From Gerris lacustris (lineage: Eukaryota; Arthropoda; Insecta; Hemiptera; Gerridae): DNA of 64,000 nucleotides. The translations under genes were made by a program, and so were the position numbers. The stretch lies in the NCBI GenBank assembly GCA_951217055.1, contig OX578284.1, positions 45,142,967 through 45,206,966 of the forward strand, in the 5' to 3' direction. The notes under the pieces are model-generated. The model searched no databases, had not been told where the DNA came from, and worked only from the letters and a program-made list of their open reading frames with translations. Below are positions 58,901 to 64,000 of this stretch, piece by piece (the stretch's first letter is position 1; every line of letters begins with the position of its first letter).

Positions 58901-60750
58901 AATCCTCTACCCGGCGCAGGAATGTATTTTTCACTGTCTGTTTCCCGTAGTAAATAATAATTATAATTTGATTTAAATTAAAATTTAAACATTCCGTAGT
59001 ATGAAAACTACCAAAAACTTAAAATTGATAATCCTCTACATAAGTAGTCTGTTTGAAATTATCAATTGAAATAAGTAAATCATGAGAACTACAAAATATT
59101 TTTAAAAAATTGTATAAACTATAAAGTGCAGTGGCTTGCCATAAATCTAAATGCCGGTGTAGAATTTGACTGATGGGATAAGACAGAAAAGGTGAAGGAC
59201 CAGAAATGATATATACAATAGGTGACAGTAGGAGAGATATTTGAATGCAGCATAGAAAGAAGCTCTAAGAGCCTCTACTATATTGTACTAGGTAACAAAG
59301 GAGGTTTCGACATAAAATTTTTATCACGACTATGAAGTGATCATGATTACCAGTGGAACGATAGGAGGTGCACTAGTAGTCGTTGTAGAAGTTGTGGCAG
59401 TGATAGCAAGCAATCGGTGGAGCAATGGTGGAGCAATCGGTGATGTAATTGTCACAGGTGGTATAACTAGAGCTCCAACCTGCGGCTTCATAATAAACCC
59501 TGAAACACGTCATACAAACATATTACATTCAAATACAAATCTAAGAAGTCGATTAATGTTATATTAAGTTACTGTTAAAGATAAATCTCATGTAAACCTA
59601 CCTGAAGCTTGTTTAGTTTTGGAGAACTCAGGTAGCCAGTCAATTAGAGCATTCCTTAGAGCTCTCCTGGCATGATACATATTTGATGGAAGACGAGATG
59701 ATGCAACATCGACACCATCCTCTGTTTCTGTCTCTAACTTTATGTCTGAACTTACACTTTCATCTGAAACACACATTAATTAGCTGTCAAATTAATCTAT
59801 AAACAATGAATATAAAAATACCATTTTTAAAAACTGGTCTTCTTTTTAACATTTTTTCTTCACCTAAATTGTGTCTATGTGAAAAATGTGGGGAAGATTG
59901 AAAGACGGGAAGTGGTTCAAAATTGGGGTAATAGGTGTGCGATGAAACTTACAAAGCAAAGTAATATAAGACCAGTAAAAAAGACAAAACTAAATACACC
60001 TAGCTCATATAATAGCTTGTAAATACCATAAATGTTGCTTCCTAACAATACATTTCAGCAAAATATTACTATGTGAGACACCAATTTTAAAGAAGTGAGA
60101 AATTTACACTTTTTCAATAAAATATGTATTGATACATTTATAGATTATTGAAACATTGTCAAATTTATTAAAAGTAGAGCAATGAGATGGCGTGGACGTA
60201 TGACGCTAACTAAGGAGAATAGAACAATGAGAAAAATTCATTCTGAGCATAAGAACAGGAAAGAATAAAAAAATAACTGCTCCAAACTTAACCACCTCAA
60301 TAAGAAGAACGCTTGGATCACCTGCCTTTTCCCCCCAAACTAATTTTCAACACAAATGATAAATTGTTTTGACACTTTCATTTATCATTGACTCCAAATA
60401 AAGGTAATTAATTTTAAAACAAAAACTAGAAAATAAGAAAATACACATTTTTAAATTACTTTGGTTGCTTTAATACTTACTAGGAACAGCATCGATAGTA
60501 CATCGTGACCACTGTGCCAATGTATGTATTGCTACAAAATTAGCACTAAATTCACAATTAGGGTTGGAAAAAACCCCCGCTAACTGCTGTGCCAGGCCAG
60601 GTGGTCTACCCTGATAAGGTCCTAAGAAGAGTCGCTTAGCATCATAGTCATTAGCATGAAGATTATCCCACAGAAGTGGACGTCTCTTGAGAACAGCTGC
60701 TACCTCCTCTATACCAGATACCGCCACCACTCTGCTTATCACTTTATCAC
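49845..60750 (-). CDS. Oga: Protein O-GlcNAcase (hexosaminidase C / OGA), gene span, 5' exons missing
   Basis: Nucleocytoplasmic enzyme of family GH84 that removes O-linked GlcNAc from Ser/Thr of proteins, opposing OGT. Thirteen exons on the minus strand join in frame (1869 coding bases after the first split codon, 622 residues plus stop). Visible: end of the catalytic domain with WDNLHANDYD and NPNCEF (these hold residues that contact GlcNAc in human OGA), a variable Pro/Ser/Thr-rich linker, the stalk domain (LCDLFYLPFEHG, YELYPYVWEIRAVV, EPWVFRGGL), and the C-terminal acetyltransferase-like domain ending YSKLGFVEHG...MGRVF. The catalytic Asp pair belongs to exons not seen here. Human OGA has 916 residues; about the first 260 residues are lacking. 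The C-terminal domain is shorter than in vertebrates between VYTIRxY-like and CFVIEED-like segments. Confidence 0.93.
50081..50222 (-). CDS. Oga: Oga exon: acetyltransferase-like domain
   Basis: Acceptor TTTGCAG, donor GTAAAT. Codes NPSLITLGLLSNTTDQSLAK and RLMLCTLAALRAFG, the same pattern as [20 protein letters not shown] in human. Confidence 0.92.
50364..51098. mobile_element. Repeat bounded by 15-bp inverted ends, in an Oga intron
   Basis: ATTGAAGCGAGCGTA at 50364-50378 and its exact inverse at 51084-51098. Interior shares TTTTTCCCGTCCT, CAAATTTCAACTAAAT and TTTTACTCAAGTTATC with 55505-55830, and near its left the leader seen at 2244-2350. Confidence 0.65.
51373..51523 (-). CDS. Oga: Oga exon: acetyltransferase-like domain
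   Basis: Acceptor TTTTAG, donor GTAAGT. Codes PEICFVIEEDK and SIVGYCLAIVNSKEK, matching [20 protein letters not shown] of human OGA. Confidence 0.93.
51600..52260 (+). mobile_element. Decayed Ty3/Gypsy-type LTR retrotransposon: integrase end, PPT and start of 3' LTR
   Basis: A frame reads LPQTVVSENRPQFTVIGF, GIMYSIIAPYHPNSNG and LAERAVQKA, the integrase core around the second and third acidic residues; the Asp of the usual SDNGPQF is Glu here. Later pieces include LMFRWDIRTRLDLMKP and, after many stops, a purine tract GGAGGGGAGA followed by an LTR-like start at about 52117. Clearly dead; sense to the + strand, antisense to Oga. Confidence 0.75.
52560..52738 (-). CDS. Oga: Oga exon: start of acetyltransferase-like domain
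   Basis: Acceptor TGTTACAG, donor GTAAGC. Codes RLIPIDGGSDLFVYKIP and IYTIREYNASSDEDK (human RLLPIDGANDLF, VYTIRPY). The following part diverges and is shorter than in vertebrates. Confidence 0.94.
52927..53165 (+). mobile_element. MITE family A, copy in an Oga intron
   Basis: AGATTGTTACTCCCC at the left, core TTAGTCCAATGTACTTTGGG, internal inverted pair and right end GGGTAACAATCTAAAGAAG. Shows the family is spread over both gene loci. Confidence 0.85.
53270..53640 (-). repeat. Interspersed repeat family R, eroded copy
   Basis: Inverse of parts of 23800-24270 and 26560-26860 (TTCCCCAGAAAAA, TTCATTTCTCAATTT, TATGATTTTTTTGAACATG). Confidence 0.45.
53662..53747 (-). CDS. Oga: Oga exon: stalk end
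   Basis: Acceptor TTTTCAG, donor GTAACT. Codes FSKGWKESFMSGDQEPWVFR then GGLTSDLQ, matching GDQEPWAFRGGLAGEFQ in human. Confidence 0.95.
54608..54661 (-). CDS. Oga: Oga small exon: stalk
   Basis: A 54-base exon with acceptor TTTTCAG and donor GTAAGT. Codes KGYISNLSDNTFLGNYT; both ends split codons (Gly before, Trp after) that match their neighbours. Confidence 0.85.
54849..55023 (-). CDS. Oga: Oga exon: stalk helices
   Basis: Acceptor TTTTCAG, donor GTAAGA. Codes VEEWQARAKKLDSLSQ, LLYELYPYVWEIRAVVST and YIKWLG. The stalk forms the OGA dimer and part of the substrate cleft. Confidence 0.95.
55505..55830 (+). repeat. Second copy of the interior repeat seen at 50680-51020
   Basis: Shares TTTTCTCTATTTTAAA, TTTTTTCCCGTCCT and TTTTACTCAAGTTATCATC in the same order and strand; ends of the element not preserved. 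Confidence 0.6.
56049..56205 (-). CDS. Oga: Oga exon: stalk domain start
   Basis: Acceptor GTTTAG, donor GTAAAT. Codes MTVEDLGLLCDLFYLPFEHG and LSEFHWLHTNA, matching TLEDLQLLADLFYLPYEHG of the human stalk. Confidence 0.95.
56626..56735 (-). CDS. Oga: Oga exon: variable linker
   Basis: Acceptor TTTCAG, donor GTGAGT. Codes VEPVDVELYSKTESPVSS and CSPEPSDSNCDT, acidic and low in conservation. Splits a Met codon with the next exon. Confidence 0.8.
57255..57829. mobile_element. Palindromic (foldback) MITE at TA, arms about 240 bp
   Basis: GTCCAGGAGATAGCGTGC at the left and its inverse at the right, with high similarity continuing about 240 bases inward around a roughly 80-base spacer. TA on both sides (57253-57254, 57830-57831) suggests a Tc1/mariner-type target. 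In an Oga intron. Confidence 0.88.
57920..58036 (-). CDS. Oga: Oga exon: variable linker
   Basis: Acceptor TTGCAG, donor GTAAGC, 39 whole codons. Codes NGNVNPIIMNSLLSE and CTEPMDCNATPPPES. Little conserved, but it recalls the EPMDM/PMDTD linker of vertebrate OGA. Confidence 0.8.
58623..58656 (-). ncRNA. Hammerhead-ribozyme-like motif, orphan copy 4
   Basis: Minus strand: core CUGAAGA (fits CUGANGA), U, stem II GACC/GGUU with a six-base loop, GAAA. The flanks match stem I poorly. No Penelope frame nearby; 58600-58880 is probably an old terminal repeat. Confidence 0.45.
58910..59035 (+). repeat. SINE body related to the palindrome at 36491-36732
   Basis: CCCGGCGCAGGAATGTATTT, CACTGTCTGTTTCCCGTAG and TATGAAAACTACCAAAAACT match 36611-36732. 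The tRNA-like head is truncated. Confidence 0.75.
59351..59499 (-). CDS. Oga: Oga exon: variable linker
   Basis: Acceptor GTTTCAG, donor GTAATC. Codes a Pro/Thr/Ile-rich low-complexity stretch (QVGALVIPPVTIT, ATTSTTTTSAPP), like the disordered linker of OGA. Reading phase fits both neighbours. Confidence 0.82.
59602..59763 (-). CDS. Oga: Oga exon: after the catalytic domain
   Basis: Acceptor GTTTCAG, donor GTAGGT. Codes an acidic stretch (SDIKLETETEDG) and ARRALRNALIDWLPEF, the helix at the base of the stalk (ALTEWLQEFG in human). Confidence 0.93.
60481..60750 (-). CDS. Oga: Oga exon: end of GH84 catalytic domain
   Basis: Acceptor TTTTTAG, donor GTAAGT on the minus strand. Codes KVISRVVAVSGIEEVAAVLK, RRPLLWDNLHANDYDAKRLF and NPNCEFSANFVAIHTLAQW, the substrate-binding end of the GH84 barrel. 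It starts with two bases of a split Gly codon, so at least one more coding exon must precede it. Confidence 0.96.
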
Positions 60751-60759
60751 CTAAAAATC

Positions 60760-62180
60760 AAACAAAAATATACTCTGAAAAATATTTGAATATAAAAAAT
60801 ACCCATGATAAACCTAACAAATAAGTGCTAGGCATGTCCAGATTATCAACTACATAGGTTGTCTGGACAATCTTAATTAACATTGTCAATTAAGATGAAA
60901 AAAATTGGATTCGGGGCATCTCAGAACTTTTCTTTACCAAATAATTCCAAAAGGTCCAATCCAAGATGGAATATAGAGAACATATTTATCTTATAGAAAG
61001 GTATAATTAGTGCGAATTTCAGCTTAACCTTCAAAATAGTTCCTAAATTATTTAACGTTAAATTTTTTTTAAGTCAAAAGTCGATATTTGACTTTTTTAT
61101 TTTTCAATATAGTCCTCCATAGCAGAATGCATTTCTCCCAAAATTTGTTTATCCTATTCTTGTAGAATGAAGGAGGACGAGTAGTATGAAGGTAATTGGG
61201 CACGAACTCAGAGGCTGGTGGATGAGCGCCAAGGATGAGCTTAGCTTTCAGGGTGTTTACAGCCATGTCTATATTAATTGCACCACCTTATCCTTATCCA
61301 TGAGAGGGGGTTTTCCATGAACTGTCACTGAAGTCGGCAACAAATGTTGGCCGGTTTGACGTTTTCAAGGGTGTCAAATGATAATGAGTTGTTGTCACTC
61401 ATCTTAAGGCAACTGAATGAACAGAGGGACAAGCGGATCCCGAGGACAAGCAATCCCGAGGGACTGTCCTACTACCCCATATACTAGATTGCCAGAGAAA
61501 GGCCCATTTATATTTGATCGACCATCATAGACGTATTATATACAGAGATTATAAACATATATATTATTTAAAGGACTGGAAATTACTTCAAGATGATTCA
61601 GGGAGACTTAAAAGAAAATGTATCCAGAATCATCCGTTTTGAAGAATTTTAATTCTCTTGATACTGAAATCAATTGGTAAATATCATAAATTAAAATAGT
61701 GTATTTTTATTTGAAAATTTGTTTAAATAATTATGTTTGTAGAAATTATTCGGCAATTAAAAATATCGCTGAAAGGATTTAGGGATTTCAGGAGGACCCA
61801 GGATCCAGGATAGAGACCCTACCTAATTCATGTCCTGATTTCAAGGGCCAGTAAAAGGTATGCAAACCATCAATACATATTATCAATATCCTACCAAAAG
61901 ATTTAACCTGGGTATTGGGTGTAACATCTTGGGGGAGGTAGAGGTTAGAGATAAAAAAAAATATGTTGGAGGAACTTCTATTAATCGAATAATAGTCATA
62001 TTTTAAGACGTAACAATTAGGATACACTCGTAAGTAGCTTTGAAAAAACTATTTTATTTGAATTTATTGATATAATAATTAATACACACTTAAAAAACGT
62101 AATATATTTGTTACGACAATCAAAAAATCAATGTTTTTATAAAATACATAAGGCAGCTCTAGAATATAATTTAATACTCC
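60760..62180. other. No host exon seen between the leftmost known Oga exon and the next gene
   Basis: Expected GH84 N-terminal motifs (GVVEGFYGRPW, LFDDI and the like) were looked for on the minus strand and not found. The stretch contains a mariner-like remnant (61075-61266) and otherwise unremarkable AT-rich DNA. Confidence 0.6.
61075..61266 (-). pseudogene. Mariner-like transposase C-terminal remnant
   Basis: Minus strand reads SFYKNRINKFWEKCI, and after a frameshift MEDYIEK and a stop. This matches the FYK.GI.KL..RWEKCI...GDYIEK ending of mariner transposases. Upstream homology is lost. Confidence 0.5.
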
Positions 62181-62189
62181 ATGGTAGGC

Positions 62190-62421
62190 ATCGCAAATCG
62201 CAACTCGTAAAATAACGTACGCGGGTCCGGGTTCCCATTTCCAATTTCCTATCTCTATCCCATTCGTTATTCCGTAGAAATATAATCATTAATATCTAAT
62301 CATTAGATAACATTTTAGTATTTAACTGTTCGTTTTAGTTTGTATCGTAGTTTAAGTTATATGCTCAACAAAATTACATTTGCTAGCTGCAAAAGTCGAT
62401 CAGCTTTCATTCTTATAAGAG
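62190..62421 (+). promoter_or_regulatory. Possible promoter and 5' non-coding exon of the gene starting at 63420
   Basis: This stretch is richer in CG pairs and less repetitive than its surroundings. It ends in a strong donor (AG|GTAAGG at 62421/62422) that could pair with the acceptor at 63326. No TATA box or coding potential stands out. Inference only. Confidence 0.3.
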
Positions 62422-63326
62422 GTAAGGTTATGCTGTTATTTCTCTTATGAGATATAAATTAATAATAACGATAGTTAAAGTATTTATTCAGGTAACTCTA
62501 TCCAGCTAAATTATATAAGACAACTTTCCGAGTTTATCTATGTCAAAGAACTGGATGTTTCGTGCCAAAATGTTGACCTAGCTTCAAACAATCTGTTATC
62601 TAACATAAACAAATAATATCTTCAGAGGAAATACTTGTTTATTTGGCTACCTTGCATTCATAATGGACGTTATTCTTTGATATATTAACTTCTAAAGATA
62701 ATATAAGCCGTGATCAACCTAAAATAAGTCTTATTCTAGAAAAATTTGTTGCTAAGTAATAGTGTAATTTCCAGTTTAACTAAGATTTAGAATACGGTAA
62801 TCAAGCCCTCAGAACATTATTTTTGACTTGATTATACTTTGAAATGTTAATATATAGAAACGATTATTCCCCTTCGTCAATAAAGTTTATTGAACAATGG
62901 GACATAACAATTATTTATATACAAAAAAGTGATAATACCCTTTATCACAGTTGAATCACAATAGTAATAAGAATATAATAAAATACGTGTGTACTTGGGA
63001 GTGTACGTTTGTAGTTGGGGGTGTACTTGTGTACGTGTGGCTTGGGAAACAAATTCTAAAGATCCTGCATCGCTATTCATATCAATAAAATGGTGTTTAG
63101 GGGGCTTGGGAAACGAATTCTAAAAATGGATAACCTGTATCGTTATTCATAAAATATCATATTAATAAGAGCTATCGAAACAATACTTATTTTTTATTTA
63201 TTTAGTAAGATTTTGTTTATAAATAGGAAATTACTTATGAAGAACTTTAATAGCTTGGGATTTCAGCCTGTGGTGGAAAAAAAAAAAAAACATTTTAATA
63301 ACTGACATCATTTTTTTTTTTTTCAG

Positions 63327-64000
63327 ATCTATTTTGTAATTCATACCAGTCTAGGGTTAAGATTTAACTTTCATCACAACAAAATCAAGACGGAGTATAA
63401 TTCAGGAAAAAACAGCAAAATGCACGATAAACGAAAAGGTTCGAGTGGCGGGACAGAAATGTACCGAATACAAATCGAATGCATTTACGACGATTTAAGT
63501 GATGCTCAAGTACAAGCACAGGAGAAACGACTCAAAGAATATAATGAATTCAAAAAGAAATTTGAATCAAATGTTTTAAACAAGCCCGAGTTGAACATAG
63601 AAAAAGGTGACTTGTGTACATTTGTCGAATATATAACAGCGACATCGACGAATATTCAAACTCCTACTCACCACATACCAGTTATGCCTGTCAGTACTCC
63701 TCAAATGCAAAAGCAGAATGGTAGAGTGACTACTCAGGCAACAACTCCCAATAATCAGATATTGTTGGTAAATAATCAAAGATTGGGGTTGACAGGTTTG
63801 ATTGTACCCACCAATGTTTCTATAGCTAACAGTGCTTCTAACACAGCAACCCCTACAGTAAGTGTTGTCAATGTAGGGGGTACAAATGTAACTGTTTCTT
63901 CAGTACCGCCGACTGGTTTATTAGCGTCCTCAACTAAAAGTCCTTCTGTAGTTGCTCGTGTGTCGTCTCCTCAAATGACAGTTTCAAATCAGTCTCCGAT
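63327..64000 (+). CDS. Unrecognised protein, N-terminal coding exon, runs off the window
   Basis: A T-rich tract and CAG acceptor end at 63326. The first ATG (63420, context AAAATGC) opens a frame that stays open to the window end, 193 codons. The start reads MHDKRKGSSGGTEMYRIQIE, followed by a charged, probably helical stretch to about residue 60 (KRLKEYNEFKKKFE), then a long Ser/Thr/Val/Asn/Pro-rich disordered part with repeated SP and TP pairs. Such layout is common in nuclear regulatory proteins, but I do not recognise a family. Codon use is balanced and clearly coding, unlike the surrounding introns. It runs head-to-head with Oga. Confidence 0.78.
   Translation, partial: MYFVIHTSLGLRFNFHHNKIKTEYNSGKNSKMHDKRKGSSGGTEMYRIQIECIYDDLSDAQVQAQEKRLKEYNEFKKKFESNVLNKPELNIEKGDLCTFVEYITATSTNIQTPTHHIPVMPVSTPQMQKQNGRVTTQATTPNNQILLVNNQRLGLTGLIVPTNVSIANSASNTATPTVSVVNVGGTNVTVSSVPPTGLLASSTKSPSVVARVSSPQMTVSNQSP

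Noticed and set aside
59337..59567. 76-codon frame on the + strand
   Set aside because: Antisense of the low-complexity Oga linker exon at 59351-59499, which fits the minus-strand splicing and phase.

Overview
The window is AT-rich animal nuclear DNA, most likely from an insect. Two conserved multi-exon genes with GT-AG introns can be followed codon by codon, and both read best as arthropod orthologues. I cannot name the species.

Left part (2994-27309, + strand): a class I unconventional myosin of the myosin ID type (Drosophila Myo31DF, vertebrate MYO1D). Seventeen coding exons are visible, from the start of the motor to the stop codon. The N-terminal exon lies left of the window. The exon carrying the ATP-binding P-loop is lost in a 200-base assembly gap (8011-8210), except for its last 38 bases. 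Introns are crowded with mobile DNA: two Penelope-like retroelements, a repeated hairpin-like MITE family, hAT-like and piggyBac-like MITEs, 5S-rRNA-like and tRNA-like SINE pieces, and several minisatellites.

Middle part (27310-49744): about 22 kb without a host gene between two convergent genes. It contains piggyBac-like, pogo-like and hAT elements (one hAT nested inside another, each with a perfect 8-bp target duplication), a 5'-truncated R1-type LINE with a 15-bp target duplication, a perfect 86-bp-arm palindrome and two long tandem arrays.

Right part (49845-60750, - strand): thirteen exons of the O-GlcNAcase gene (Oga, vertebrate OGA/MGEA5), covering the end of the catalytic hexosaminidase domain, the linker, the stalk helices and the C-terminal acetyltransferase-like domain (about 622 residues). 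The exons for the first part of the catalytic domain should lie to the right but are not in the remaining window. Instead, a different gene begins on the + strand at about 63420, with an open frame of 193 codons running off the end.

Most unusual signals: four hammerhead-ribozyme-like motifs of the Penelope type (38-74, 7147-7185, 16817-16851, 58623-58656); a 100-bp tandem array that repeats a splice-acceptor-like sequence just before a true myosin acceptor; two piggyBac-like MITEs at TTAA sites; and the apparently interrupted 5' half of Oga.
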